DNA from: Vibrio vulnificus NBRC 15645 = ATCC 27562
GTDB taxonomy: Bacteria > Pseudomonadota > Gammaproteobacteria > Enterobacterales > Vibrionaceae
NCBI RefSeq assembly: GCF_002224265.1
Contig: NZ_CP012881.1
Location: 62,001 to 126,000, forward strand
DNA length: 64,000 nucleotides
Reading direction: 5' to 3'
Shown: one piece after another, positions 1-10,182 of the stretch
Position numbering within the stretch: position 1 is the stretch's first letter
Layout of the letters: every line of letters starts with the position of its first letter
Notes under the pieces: model-generated
The model's input: only the letters and a program-made list of their open reading frames with translations
What the model was told of the DNA's origin: nothing
Databases searched by the model: none
Program-made: the position numbers and the translations under genes

Positions 1-575
1 ATGACAATCTCTCTTTTACCAATCGCGATCTGCTCAATCTCTCAGCGAAGCAGCGTATTGCGCAAAAAGTGGCGCTTGAATTACCAGAAGGCAGCAGCAT
101 TTTCTTAGGCATTGGCACCACACCTAAACAAGTCGCACAAGCCTTGTTGGATCACCCTGGTTTAACAGTGGTGACCAACAACCTCAACGCAGCACTAACA
201 CTCAGTCGCAACCCCAATATTACCTTGCATCTTGCAGGAGGATTGGTGCGACACTCTGACGAAGATACGGTTGGCGAAGTGACCACTCGCTTTTATCGCC
301 GCTTCAACATCAAAATTGGCATTTTCGGCGTCGGTGGCATGACACATAATGGGCAACTGCTCGACTTCACCCCGGAAGAAGCTAACCTCACTCGCGCCAT
401 TATCGAATGCAGCGAGCAATGCTGGTTGGTTGCAGACAAAAGCAAATTAGGACGCTATGCTCCAGTAGTAAGTGGTGAACTGTCTGAAATGCAAAAGCTT
501 TTTGTGGATGAAATCACACCCGAGTTTCTTCAGCTGTGTCAGGATCACCAAGTTACGCTCATCCCTTCTCGATGA
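1..575 (+). CDS. DeoR/GlpR-family transcriptional repressor, C-terminal part (5' end outside window)
   Basis: The reading frame is open from base 3 and runs to TGA at 573-575, so the gene enters from the left and lacks its N-terminal helix-turn-helix here. What remains is the DeoR-type effector domain: a GIGTT sugar-phosphate loop, the VTNN strand and a FGVGGM segment, all typical of this family. Such proteins are cytoplasmic repressors released by a phosphorylated sugar or glycerol phosphate. The next gene, 25 bp downstream on the same strand, is a glycerophosphodiester phosphodiesterase, which suggests control of a glycerol-phosphate (ugp-type) operon. That role is inferred from context; the DNA-binding part is not visible. 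Confidence 0.85.
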   Translation, partial: DNLSFTNRDLLNLSAKQRIAQKVALELPEGSSIFLGIGTTPKQVAQALLDHPGLTVVTNNLNAALTLSRNPNITLHLAGGLVRHSDEDTVGEVTTRFYRRFNIKIGIFGVGGMTHNGQLLDFTPEEANLTRAIIECSEQCWLVADKSKLGRYAPVVSGELSEMQKLFVDEITPEFLQLCQDHQVTLIPSR

Positions 576-600
576 GGTGTGATTGAATTAAGGAAACCCA

Positions 601-1308
601 ATGCCTCCAATGATTGTCGGCCACCGTGGTGTGGCTGGTTCTTACCCTGAGAATACCCGAGTTAGCGTCCAAGCTGCGATTGATCTTGGCCTAAGCTGGG
701 TTGAAATAGATGTACAACCGACCAAAGATAATGTGTTGGTCGTCTGCCACGATCATACGATCGATCGCTGTAGTAACGGCAAAGGCCGTGTCGATGCCTA
801 CAGTTTGAAGGAACTGCAAGCCTTCGATTTTGGAGGATGGTTCGATGAAGCGTTTGCTGGCGAACAAATTATGACCTTGGAATCGTTGCTCAATCTAGCG
901 GCAGAATACGATTTAGGGCTCAATATCGAAGTGAAAGTCGACAACCACGATGTGGGAAAAGTGGCTTTGAATCTGAAAAACCTCTTGGACAAGAGCCCAC
1001 TAACCGCTGATATAATTCTGCTATCGAGTTTTAGCCACGACATCATCTTACAACTTCATCAACACTGTCCTGGTTATAAGCTGGGCGTACTCAGCGAGCG
1101 CTTATCTCAACGAGACCGACAAGTACTCAAAGAAGTCAACGCATTTAGCTGCAACCTCAACTATCGCTGGATCACAGAAAAACACATTCGCGATTTAAAA
1201 ACAAGCGGATATCAAATTTGGTGCTATACCGTTAATCAGGCAGATAAGTTCCGCTATCTCGACAAAGTGGATGCCATCTTCTCTGACCATCCAGAACGTT
1301 TTATCTAG
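601..1308 (+). CDS. ugpQ: Glycerophosphodiester phosphodiesterase (UgpQ-like)
   Basis: A 235-residue GDPD-family protein without signal peptide, hence cytoplasmic like UgpQ. It hydrolyses glycerophosphodiesters to glycerol-3-phosphate and an alcohol. The N-terminus has the GHRG motif (residues 7-10) followed by the YPENT segment with the catalytic Glu, and the second signature EIDVQPTKD...VCHDHTIDR carries the metal and catalytic His residues. The start at 601 is preceded by AAGGAA at a normal distance. It follows the DeoR-type repressor by 25 bp and probably shares its transcript. Length agrees with the family (about 240-250). Family assignment is firm; the symbol rests on length, cytoplasmic location and context. 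Confidence 0.9.
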   Translation: MPPMIVGHRGVAGSYPENTRVSVQAAIDLGLSWVEIDVQPTKDNVLVVCHDHTIDRCSNGKGRVDAYSLKELQAFDFGGWFDEAFAGEQIMTLESLLNLAAEYDLGLNIEVKVDNHDVGKVALNLKNLLDKSPLTADIILLSSFSHDIILQLHQHCPGYKLGVLSERLSQRDRQVLKEVNAFSCNLNYRWITEKHIRDLKTSGYQIWCYTVNQADKFRYLDKVDAIFSDHPERFI

Positions 1309-1323
1309 CGTTCTCCCCTATCG

Positions 1324-1349
1324 AACCACTCGTTTTCGGATGAGTGGTT
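1324..1349 (+). terminator. Weak hairpin after ugpQ
   Basis: AACCACTC (1324-1331) pairs with GAGTGGTT (1342-1349) around a 10-nt loop, 15 bp after the ugpQ stop. Only a short T run follows, so termination is possible but not convincing. Confidence 0.35.
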
Positions 1350-1509
1350 TCAAAACATGACCTTATTTCGAACGTTTAAACAGAATTTACCTATCAAAGG
1401 AATAGAGACAACGAATTAGATAAAACCCTACATAAGACATAGGATTAGTTTCATCAAGGTGCAGCGTTCGTCGTCAACTGATTCTTCGGCGTGTTGACAC
1501 CTCCCTTAG

Positions 1510-3708
<2,199 letters not shown>

Positions 3709-3734
3709 TCGAATCACTGATTAAACTTGCACTC

Positions 3735-3773
3735 AAAGCCCCTTAGCTTACATGCTCGCTAGGGGGCTTTTTT
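3735..3773 (+). terminator. Rho-independent terminator of katG
   Basis: AAGCCCCTTAGC (3736-3747) pairs with GCTAGGGGGCTT (3758-3769), with one G-U pair and a 10-nt loop, followed by a T run. It runs into the 3' end of the convergent DUF486 gene. Confidence 0.85.
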
Positions 3774-4122
3774 ATGAAAACTTACTGCGAAACGCAAAAT
3801 AGACGGCGCCAACCAAACACAAACCAGCCCACAGGTAATCTAGTTTCAGTGGTTCACGTAAATAGAACACAGAGAACGGCACAAACACCATCAAGGTAAT
3901 CACTTCTTGTAGAATTTTAAGCTGGCCTACATTGAGTGCCGTGTATCCAATGCGGTTCGCAGGTACTTGGAGCAGGTATTCAAAAAGTGCGATCCCCCAA
4001 CTCACCAATGCTGCAATAATCCATGGTTTATTGTTCAACTCTTTGAGATGGGCGTACCAAGCAAATGTCATAAAAACATTGCTACAAATTAACAAGCCAA
4101 CACTAACAACAATAGGGTTCAC
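3772..4122 (-). CDS. DUF486 family small multidrug-resistance-like membrane protein
   Basis: About 116 residues with four hydrophobic segments, matching the DUF486 (DMT superfamily) pattern of small four-helix inner-membrane proteins. The family has no established substrate. The frame can be extended to a GTG at 4134. I prefer the GTG at 4122 (MNPIVVSVGLL) because a GAGTGAGAG stretch lies just upstream of it and it places the first helix at the N-terminus. The gene converges on katG and its stop overlaps the T run of the katG terminator. A single-gene unit is likely. Membrane topology is read from hydrophobicity only. Confidence 0.8.
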   Translation of the reverse strand: MNPIVVSVGLLICSNVFMTFAWYAHLKELNNKPWIIAALVSWGIALFEYLLQVPANRIGYTALNVGQLKILQEVITLMVFVPFSVFYLREPLKLDYLWAGLCLVGAVYFAFRSKFS

Positions 4123-4176
4123 TTCTACTCTCACTCACAAAAATTCGTTTAGGCAAACTTTCTCTAAATACCAACG

Positions 4177-4208
4177 AAAAACGGGTGCTCTTTCGAGCAC
4201 CCGTTTAA
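4177..4208 (-). terminator. Rho-independent terminator of the cold-shock gene
   Basis: A perfect 10-bp stem, ACGGGTGCTC (4181-4190) with GAGCACCCGT (4195-4204) and a 4-nt loop. On the minus strand it is followed by five Ts, which fits termination of the cold-shock gene 40 bp upstream. Confidence 0.9.
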
Positions 4209-4244
4209 TATTCTTCTCGTGGTTAAACCACAAGTAAAACAAGC

Positions 4245-4457
4245 TTAGATAACTGTAACGTTAGAAGCTTGTGGGCCTTTTTGACCTTCTTCAACGTTGA
4301 AGCTTACTTTCTGACCTTCAGCAAGAGTTTTGAAGCCTTCAGAAACGATAGCACGGAAGTGTACGAATACATCTTTGCCGCCGTTGTCTTGAGAAATAAA
4401 ACCAAAACCTTTAGTCTCGTTGAACCATTTTACTGTACCAGTCATTTTACCAGACAT
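4245..4457 (-). CDS. CspA-family cold-shock RNA chaperone
   Basis: A 70-residue single cold-shock domain (OB fold). RNP1 (KGFGFI, residues 16-21) and RNP2 (DVFVHF, 29-34) are intact, with the surface aromatics W11, F12, F18, F20, F31, H33 and F34 that stack on single-stranded RNA. Members melt mRNA secondary structure and act as antiterminators; some are cold-induced and others constitutive, and sequence alone does not separate these. GAGG lies just before the ATG. A long AT-rich upstream region (over 500 bp to the next gene) leaves room for the structured leader typical of cold-induced members, but I saw no clear cold box. CspA and CspE are both possible names, so no symbol is given. Confidence 0.93.
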   Translation of the reverse strand: MSGKMTGTVKWFNETKGFGFISQDNGGKDVFVHFRAIVSEGFKTLAEGQKVSFNVEEGQKGPQASNVTVI

Positions 4458-5028
4458 AGTGACCTCTATTAAAAATTTACATTAAACATTTCTGGCTATT
4501 ACAAGTGCATGAATGGTCTATCGAGAGAAAGTTTACGCAGGTTTAACGAGGTATATCGAGAACTAACTGAGAAGGAACTTTTACTTAATCTAACACATGC
4601 ACTCTTTGTAAGAGCTGAGCAACACTATACTTGGTTCTTAGAAAAGAACAAGTGTTTTTAACAAAAAAATGAAATCGTTTTCTTTTTTCTATCTCCTAGC
4701 TAGGTAAAGAAAATTCTTGATTTGTTCTCTTACCAAGTTGTTCTCTCCCATTTTTCAACTATGACTCTCATTCATTACAAGTCGATAAAATTGTAATTTA
4801 AAAACAATCACATAAAACCATGCGCATAGATATAATTCGTAGAAATAACCTTCTATGTTGACGAGATAACCCATCAATTGTTCATTCTTTCCACATGTTG
4901 AACAATTAATCCACGAAAAACTCTGTTAAAGGGTATCGAAATCAAGACATTCGCCACATTAACTTGCTGCTAACCAGGCGATAACATAGACTCTTTTCAC
5001 TGTACTAAAAGGAATTAGTTTAGAGAGA
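4458..5028. other. 571-bp AT-rich intergenic region between divergent genes
   Basis: No plausible gene. It must carry the promoters of the cold-shock gene (minus) and of the diguanylate cyclase (plus). It is strongly AT-rich around 4640-4850. The only clear structure is the dyad at 4876-4907, described separately. I could not assign promoter elements with confidence. Confidence 0.6.
4876..4907. repeat. 9-bp dyad upstream of the diguanylate cyclase
   Basis: AATTGTTCA (4876-4884) and TGAACAATT (4899-4907) are exact inverted copies separated by 14 bp, about 120 bp before the cyclase start. Spacing and AT-richness suggest a regulator site rather than a terminator. No known operator is recognised. 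Confidence 0.5.
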
Positions 5029-6198
5029 ATGACACTTACACTCGACCTCAGAACACTTTGTATAGTTACATCGTGTATTTGTTTATCTTATGGCATTGGG
5101 CTTGCGCTTTTTAACCGTGCACACATCAAACACCATAACTTAATGACGTTTGTCCTCGCACTGATGCTGGTAGGCTCATCAACGGGATTGATAGCACTGA
5201 GAGGTCTCCTACCAGACTTCGTTTCTATCGTTATTGCCAATGTTATGATTAGTGCCGGGTTCTCGTGCTTCCTCCACGGTTACAGCAAGTTCCGTAAAAT
5301 CCACAATCGCTTTGCACAAATCTCTTTCTCTCTTCTTATTCCCCTTGCGCTGAGTTTTGTTTATTTCACCTATGTTGCCCCTTCACTCAGCACTCGCATT
5401 GTCGTTGTGGCCGCTTTTATGTCCCTCACGCTCTATATGACGGCGTATAACGTTCGTAAGGGCCTCGCAAGTGACTCTCCCGTACCTGTTAACATCATCG
5501 CCGCGTCGTTCAGTATCATCGGCACTATTGAGTTGATTCGTGCAATCTACTTTTCTATTTGGCCAGAGGATCAATACTTCAATGCGTCAGATGCTAGTCT
5601 ATTCGTACTGCAAATGTCGTATTTGTTTGGCACACTCAACATTGCGATTACCACGTTTGGGCTGGTTTGGCTGATCAACGAGCGCTTGATCTCCTCGCTA
5701 CAAGAAATGTCTTTCAAGGATAACCTGACGGGCTTCTTTAACCGTCACGGGCTTGAACAACAGCTGCCACAACTCGTACACACCTCGCAAGAATCACAGC
5801 AGCCACTCTCGGCACTGATGCTTGATATCGACCATTTTAAGTTGATCAATGACACTTACGGCCATTTAGAAGGCGACAACATTTTGAAACGTTGCGCTGA
5901 AGAGATTCAATCGCTTCTGCCAACTGAACATCTGGCTTTTCGCTACGGTGGAGAAGAATTTCTTGTCATTTTGAAGAGCTGCAACCTTTCACAAGCGCAG
6001 AAGTTGGCTGAGACAATTCGCCAAACCATTGAGGCTAAACAACTGGCAATGCTATCAGGTAGAAGCCTAACGTTGAGTATCGGCCTGACAGATTTGCACC
6101 CAGAAGATCACATTGATAATTTGATTAAACGTGCCGATCAGGCGCTCTATTTGGCGAAATCTCAAGGTCGAAATCAGGTAGTGGCAAATGCGATGTAA
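5029..6198 (+). CDS. 7-TM membrane diguanylate cyclase (GGDEF)
   Basis: 389 residues. About seven hydrophobic helices fill residues 5-220, followed directly by a GGDEF domain. The domain has the metal/substrate region LDIDHFKLINDTYGHLEGD and an active-site GGEEF at 307-311, so it should make cyclic di-GMP from two GTP at the cytoplasmic face. The RxxD inhibitory site normally found five residues before GGEEF is absent, so product inhibition through that site is not expected. The N-terminal part would sense something in or at the membrane; its ligand is unknown. The gene stands alone and shares the terminator at 6268-6300 with the opposing tRNA genes. Confidence 0.9.
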   Translation: MTLTLDLRTLCIVTSCICLSYGIGLALFNRAHIKHHNLMTFVLALMLVGSSTGLIALRGLLPDFVSIVIANVMISAGFSCFLHGYSKFRKIHNRFAQISFSLLIPLALSFVYFTYVAPSLSTRIVVVAAFMSLTLYMTAYNVRKGLASDSPVPVNIIAASFSIIGTIELIRAIYFSIWPEDQYFNASDASLFVLQMSYLFGTLNIAITTFGLVWLINERLISSLQEMSFKDNLTGFFNRHGLEQQLPQLVHTSQESQQPLSALMLDIDHFKLINDTYGHLEGDNILKRCAEEIQSLLPTEHLAFRYGGEEFLVILKSCNLSQAQKLAETIRQTIEAKQLAMLSGRSLTLSIGLTDLHPEDHIDNLIKRADQALYLAKSQGRNQVVANAM

Positions 6199-6267
6199 CG
6201 CTTCTGTCATAGGCTATACGCACAAATCAATATCAGAAGATAAAGAGTAGATAGAAGATAGAAACGA

Positions 6268-6300
6268 CAAAGCCCGCTCATTTGAGCGGGCTTTGTGTTT
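6268..6300. terminator. Bidirectional terminator between cyclase and tRNA-Val genes
   Basis: CAAAGCCCGCTC (6268-6279) and GAGCGGGCTTTG (6284-6295) form a perfect 12-bp stem with a 4-nt loop. Position between convergent units suggests use by both; T runs are short on both sides. Confidence 0.8.
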
Positions 6301-6318
6301 GTTCTAAAAGAACGAATA

Positions 6319-6395
6319 TGGTGCGTCCAAGTGGACTCGAACCACCGACCCCTACCATGTCAAGGTAGTACTCTAACCAACTGAGCTATGGACGC
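6319..6395 (-). tRNA. tRNA-Val (GAC)
   Basis: 77 nt including an encoded CCA. The acceptor stem GCGTCCA pairs with TGGACGC. The anticodon loop TTGACAT, closed by CTACC/GGTAG, gives anticodon GAC. The T arm GGTTCGAGTCC is canonical. Second of two tandem copies on the minus strand. Confidence 0.97.
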
Positions 6396-6430
6396 TTTAC
6401 GCACTGTTCTCAACTAACCATTCGTTTGAA

Positions 6431-6507
6431 TGGTGCGTCCGAGTGGACTCGAACCACCGACCCCCGCCATGTCAAGGCGATACTCTAACCAACTGAGCTA
6501 CGGACGC
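6431..6507 (-). tRNA. tRNA-Val (GAC)
   Basis: 77 nt with encoded CCA. Same anticodon loop (TTGACAT), here on a CGCC/GGCG stem, so the two copies differ by compensatory stem changes and are not a fresh duplication. It lies 35 bp from the other copy and nearest the promoter. Confidence 0.97.
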
Positions 6508-6527
6508 ATTCCTTGAGAACGAGGAGG

Positions 6528-6556
6528 ATATTACCCAGTGACGGTGTTAGGCGCAA
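6528..6556 (-). promoter_or_regulatory. Sigma-70 promoter of the tRNA-Val pair
   Basis: On the minus strand, TTGCGC and TAATAT are separated by exactly 17 bp, with the -10 about 20 bp before the first mature tRNA. A read-through transcript would carry both tRNAs. Confidence 0.7.
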
Positions 6557-6654
6557 GCATATTTTTGCCCTTTTAGTGCCATTTGCTCTATTCCTAATCT
6601 TTTTGCTCTGTTTTTAGCCTTTTTCACTTGTAGCGATTTGATCTAATTCACATT

Positions 6655-7446
6655 TCATGGCGTGACAAGCTTGAGCACTTTACGTTTGTTCAATTGGAGC
6701 TGAGTGATCTCTGTCGCCCAATATTGATCGATCAACCGCTGCAATAAGCCACTTTTCTCCGCTTTGAGCAGCGCTCTCTCCAGCAACGCTTTGTGCTGCT
6801 TTGCTCCTTCACTTAAGTAAAAACGAAAATCACGCTGATAAATGAGCAGTAAGTGTTGTTCGATTTCCAACTGAGGATTGAGTCTCGATTCGGCCATTAC
6901 CTCGTTCACACCACGCGGGAAATAGTTAATAGAGCCTTGAGTTGAGAGTTTGTGATACAGCATTCGCCACTCACCATCTTGCTCATAAAATGGCAAATCA
7001 TTTTGCAACCACACATCGACATCGTACCACGCATAACCAAGCCCAGCCGTTAACCCACTTTGACGTAACTCATCAAGGCTATTGATTGAGTCATATTGGG
7101 GCTGAGCGCCTTTGGGAATAAGCAAAACGCGCTGACCAATCAAGCCATTGGTAACGGGCGCATTCACATAAGGGTATTGTGCATCTCTCTCTTTTGTTTG
7201 CAGTAACCACATCAAAGAGAGCTGGTTATTCTCCACCATCTTGACTAAGCGTTTTTGCGGAATATGCTCAAAAGGCGTTTTGATGGTTAGCTTTACGCCA
7301 ATGCTGTCGAGCGATTGGCGTAATAATTCATGGTAAAAAAGATGGGAACCATCGAGTTGAGTGGGGAGAACTAAAGTCAAGGTTTTAGGCTGAGCTGCCA
7401 CGGCGGAAAAGTGAAACACAAACAACGCTATTGCAAACCATCTCAT
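6655..7446 (-). CDS. Periplasmic solute-binding protein, family 3-like, orphan
   Basis: 263 residues with a signal peptide (residues 1-18, cleavage near AVA|AQP) and the fold pattern of bacterial extracellular solute-binding proteins of the polar amino acid type. It contains the long C-terminal helix region LLQRLIDQYWA often seen in this group. No permease or ATPase gene is adjacent, so it is either an orphan receptor or a degenerate sensor-like SBP. The ligand cannot be predicted. GAGGG sits just before the ATG. Downstream lie the tRNA-Val genes on the same strand, which have their own promoter. Confidence 0.75.
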   Translation of the reverse strand: MRWFAIALFVFHFSAVAAQPKTLTLVLPTQLDGSHLFYHELLRQSLDSIGVKLTIKTPFEHIPQKRLVKMVENNQLSLMWLLQTKERDAQYPYVNAPVTNGLIGQRVLLIPKGAQPQYDSINSLDELRQSGLTAGLGYAWYDVDVWLQNDLPFYEQDGEWRMLYHKLSTQGSINYFPRGVNEVMAESRLNPQLEIEQHLLLIYQRDFRFYLSEGAKQHKALLERALLKAEKSGLLQRLIDQYWATEITQLQLNKRKVLKLVTP

Positions 7447-7511
7447 AGAACGCCCTCATTCTTATCCTTATATACAATATAGGTCGTTTTGGGCGGTATA
7501 GGGATGAAAGA

Positions 7512-8177
7512 TCAATCATCCTCGTCCACATCGAACACTACATTGTAGTTTTCGGTGTAGGTACAGTTTGGCTGACGGCTGCAGGTAAAAAAGCGCCGCC
7601 CTTTAAATTCTCCCTGGGAAGCAATTTTGATGATCATCGGACTGCCGCATTTTTTACAAAAGCGTACTTCTTTGTCTGGTTCAATCAAGTCGATATGCGC
7701 AGCGAGCAAGCGTCTTAGTCGTCCCACTTGATAACTGTGCTTAATCGACGTACCAATTAGAGGGATATTGGCGGTTTTGCACACTTGCATCAGTAACTTT
7801 TCCCGTTCAACTTTGACTTTGTTGAGCTCTTTGCCGTTATCCAATTCAATGATCACACGCGGTTCAAACGTGCGCGGGTCACAGATGACATAGTCAAAAT
7901 ACATACGTGAAATACGGTTGCTGGCGATAAACAACTGCTTTTTGCTATTGATGTCGCGTGGCGCAACCACATTACTCATATTCACTTTGGCAAACACCAC
8001 GCCATGTTCGCCAACCGCGGTTTTCAGCGCATTGAAAAATGCCACTTCATGCCCTTTCAACACCGAGCCTTTCGAGCGATAGGCATATTCCTTGGTATCA
8101 TCCTGTTTGACGACGTATTTCTGTATTACGAAAAAAAACAAAATCAGTAGCGCGACAATAATAAAGATATTCGTCAT
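7512..8177 (-). CDS. Membrane-anchored DUF2726 protein with C-terminal zinc ribbon
   Basis: 221 residues. Residues 3-19 form one transmembrane helix, followed by a cytoplasmic DUF2726 region (about 40-160), which resembles restriction-endonuclease-like folds: FDYVICDPRTFEPRVIIELDNGKE contains a D...E pattern of that kind. The C-terminus (about 170-210) is a four-cysteine ribbon (CKKCG...CSRQPNC) like those at the end of topoisomerase I. Function is unknown; a DNA-related role is an inference from the two domains. The gene is divergent from the small ORF at 8416, with the FNR-type box between them, so either could use it. Confidence 0.8.
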   Translation of the reverse strand: MTNIFIIVALLILFFFVIQKYVVKQDDTKEYAYRSKGSVLKGHEVAFFNALKTAVGEHGVVFAKVNMSNVVAPRDINSKKQLFIASNRISRMYFDYVICDPRTFEPRVIIELDNGKELNKVKVEREKLLMQVCKTANIPLIGTSIKHSYQVGRLRRLLAAHIDLIEPDKEVRFCKKCGSPMIIKIASQGEFKGRRFFTCSRQPNCTYTENYNVVFDVDEDD

Positions 8178-8305
8178 CGGTTAATTACACTCAAAACATA
8201 GCCTTACTTGTTGAATACACTATGTGTAAACCGGGTTGATGACAAGTGAAAACCCGCCGTTGGCACACGTCGATGCTACTACTTTGGTAGAGTTCACGTT
8301 TCAGA

Positions 8306-8319
8306 TTGATTTAGATCAA
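8306..8319. promoter_or_regulatory. FNR-type box
   Basis: TTGAT-TTAG-ATCAA matches the FNR consensus (TTGAT, four bases, ATCAA) without mismatch. Its centre is about 41 bp upstream of a plausible start point for a plus-strand transcript, with TAGAGT at 8343-8348 as a possible -10. This is the class II arrangement for anaerobic activation of the gene at 8416. Confidence 0.6.
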
Positions 8320-8350
8320 ACAATCATGGCGCAGCACTGATTAGAGTGAA

Positions 8351-8375
8351 TTTGGTTAATGAATTGTTAACCAAA
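8351..8375. repeat. 9-bp inverted repeat in the leader of the small ORF
   Basis: TTTGGTTAA (8351-8359) and TTAACCAAA (8367-8375) are exact inverted copies with a 7-nt spacer. It lies between the FNR-type box and the ATG at 8416, and would be at or near the 5' end of the message. It could be an mRNA stem-loop or a repressor site. Confidence 0.5.
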
Positions 8376-8415
8376 AACACACTCAGATAAATAACAAGGA
8401 TGTAGGAGATAAATC

Positions 8416-8595
8416 ATGGAGTTGAAACAAGACCCACGCTGTTACACCGATGTGTGTATCGAAGGAAAGTGGTATCACTACGATCATTGCGGCACCACGG
8501 CGTATATGCTGAAGGGGGGTTGTTCAGAAGAGATTCAGCTATCGCGTGAACCCAGCACCGAAAGTGAGCTAATTGAGCTATTAATGATGAGATGA
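8416..8595 (+). CDS. Small Cys-rich protein, 59 aa, possibly anaerobically induced
   Basis: An unlisted short ORF of 59 codons starting at ATG 8416, with GTAGGAGA as a good ribosome-binding site 6 nt upstream, and ending in TGA. It has four cysteines (9, 14, 25, 36) and a W19-Y-H-Y-D-H24-C25 cluster, which could bind metal or form disulfides. It has no signal peptide or membrane helix. An exact FNR-type box lies upstream and a hairpin (8599-8623) directly follows, so it looks like a complete small transcription unit. I do not recognise a family. Being real is supported by site layout, not by homology. Confidence 0.65.
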   Translation: MELKQDPRCYTDVCIEGKWYHYDHCGTTAYMLKGGCSEEIQLSREPSTESELIELLMMR

Positions 8596-8598
8596 TTG

Positions 8599-8623
8599 AA
8601 CGACGCCTCTGTTGGGCGTCGTT
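8599..8623 (+). terminator. Hairpin after the 59-aa ORF
   Basis: AACGACGCC (8599-8607) pairs with GGCGTCGTT (8615-8623), a 9-bp perfect stem that starts 3 nt after the stop codon. The following T run is short. Confidence 0.6.
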
Positions 8624-8656
8624 AAACATTGGCCAATAAACACCAATCCCACTCTG

Positions 8657-9418
8657 CTAGCGATATTTACTCACAATGCTTTGATAGAAGGTTTGATTCT
8701 CATCATCGCTGGTGTGTTTTAGTGCATCAATGGCTTGCTGTAATGCTCTCACTGAGGCGCCATCAACGTCTTTGTTAAACGCATAATAGAGCTCCCCTTC
8801 TTGCAGAACATACACAGGTTCAAAATCTTCAGAGTTGAATCCACCTTTGGATATCCACCATTTTGCGACATTTTCTTCATACGCCCAAAGATCGATCCGC
8901 CCTTTGTAAAGTTGCTCCGCCAAGGTGGCTGCATAGGAGCTCTCTTGCATTGAGTTCCGCGGGACGCCCAATTCAAGCAGGAGCTGTTCACCAACATCAT
9001 CACGAATGACACCAATACGATATTGAATCAAGTCATTGGGGCGCTTAATAGAAATCTGCGCGCTTTTCTTAGCCATAACAACAATACGAGTGGCACTGAT
9101 CGGCCCTACCCAATTGAACAAGTTCTCTCTCAATTTGGTGCGTGTGGTCGAAAAAAGCACCGTGTCTTTATTGATCAGCACGGTACGGTATGCTCTAGCC
9201 CAAGGCTGAACGGAAATGTCTTCTTTAGCGACAGGTTGCGTTGCCCTTGCCGTTGCCGCTACTAACAGGTCCACAGCGATACCATGCAGTTCACCATTTT
9301 CGGTAAAGTTATAAGGCGGGTACTCTTCGGTCAGATAAGTGATCGATTGAAGATCCGATTTCGCTATCGTGACTGTTGCCAACAAGGATGCAAGTAGAAA
9401 CAGAACTGAACGGAACAT
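8657..9418 (-). CDS. Periplasmic solute-binding protein, family 3-like, orphan
   Basis: 253 residues from the ATG at 9418. The open frame extends to 9472, but GGGGGCG sits right before 9418 and a clean signal peptide (MFRSVLFLLASLLATVTIA) begins there. The mature part starts with ITYLTEEYPPYNF, a hallmark of family 3 amino-acid-type binding proteins, and continues with GVIRDDVGEQLL and the usual hinge. No transporter components are adjacent. Many Vibrio genomes carry numerous such stand-alone proteins of unknown ligand. It shares type, but little sequence, with the orphan at 6655. Confidence 0.8.
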   Translation of the reverse strand: MFRSVLFLLASLLATVTIAKSDLQSITYLTEEYPPYNFTENGELHGIAVDLLVAATARATQPVAKEDISVQPWARAYRTVLINKDTVLFSTTRTKLRENLFNWVGPISATRIVVMAKKSAQISIKRPNDLIQYRIGVIRDDVGEQLLLELGVPRNSMQESSYAATLAEQLYKGRIDLWAYEENVAKWWISKGGFNSEDFEPVYVLQEGELYYAFNKDVDGASVRALQQAIDALKHTSDDENQTFYQSIVSKYR

Positions 9419-9506
9419 AACGCCCCCTAATTTTGATCCCTTGCAAGTAAATGTAGTCTTGAATTGACACATCTACCAACAAGGAATCACAACGCTATCG
9501 GCAAAT

Positions 9507-10175
9507 TCAAAGTTGAGCGTCAGGCTGATTTTCGGGCTTAGCGAGATCGAATGCAGGCAGTTGATTACAAGCGGCGACGACGGCATTGATGGTTGGATAC
9601 GGTGTCATGTTTACGCCAAAACGGAGGGCGTTATAAACCTGAGGGACCAAACATATATCGACGATACTTGGACTAGAACTGATGCTAAAAACGCACTCGC
9701 CATAGTGTTTACGGTGAGCTAATAGCTTTTCTTCCACTGCTTTAAAACCCATGTGAATCCAATGATGCACCCACAAGCGCTTTTGCTCTTCATCCACCTC
9801 CAAGGTCCCTTCGAGATACTGCAAGACCCGAAGATTATTCAGAGGATGAACATCAACCGCAACGTCTTGCGCCAACGCCAACGCTTGATACTTGAGTGGC
9901 CCAATGGACGGGATCACTTGAGTCGATGAATAGTTATCATCGAGATACTGAATGATCGCCAATGACTGATTGAGAACCAGCTCCCCATCCACCAACACGG
10001 GCACCAGCTCATTGGGATTGAGTGCATGGTACTGTGCTAGATGCTGCTCTCCGCCATTTTTCACTAAATGAATCGAATGGTTTTCATAACAGAGCTGCTT
10101 CAAGTTTAAGCAGATCCTCACGCGATAGGCGGCAGACGATCGCCAATAACCGTAGAGTTTAAGACTTGTCTCCAT
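9507..10175 (-). CDS. maiA: Maleylacetoacetate isomerase (zeta-class GST)
   Basis: 222 residues. The N-terminal thioredoxin-like domain carries the zeta-class glutathione-site motif SSAAYRVR at residues 13-20, and the C-terminal part is the all-helical GST domain. It converts maleylacetoacetate to fumarylacetoacetate using glutathione, the fourth of the five reactions from tyrosine to fumarate and acetoacetate. It is the last gene of the hpd-hmgA-fahA-maiA operon, starting 7 bp after fahA. The substrate assignment is made secure by the operon. Cytosolic. Confidence 0.95.
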   Translation of the reverse strand: METSLKLYGYWRSSAAYRVRICLNLKQLCYENHSIHLVKNGGEQHLAQYHALNPNELVPVLVDGELVLNQSLAIIQYLDDNYSSTQVIPSIGPLKYQALALAQDVAVDVHPLNNLRVLQYLEGTLEVDEEQKRLWVHHWIHMGFKAVEEKLLAHRKHYGECVFSISSSPSIVDICLVPQVYNALRFGVNMTPYPTINAVVAACNQLPAFDLAKPENQPDAQL

Positions 10176-10182
10176 ACCAACC

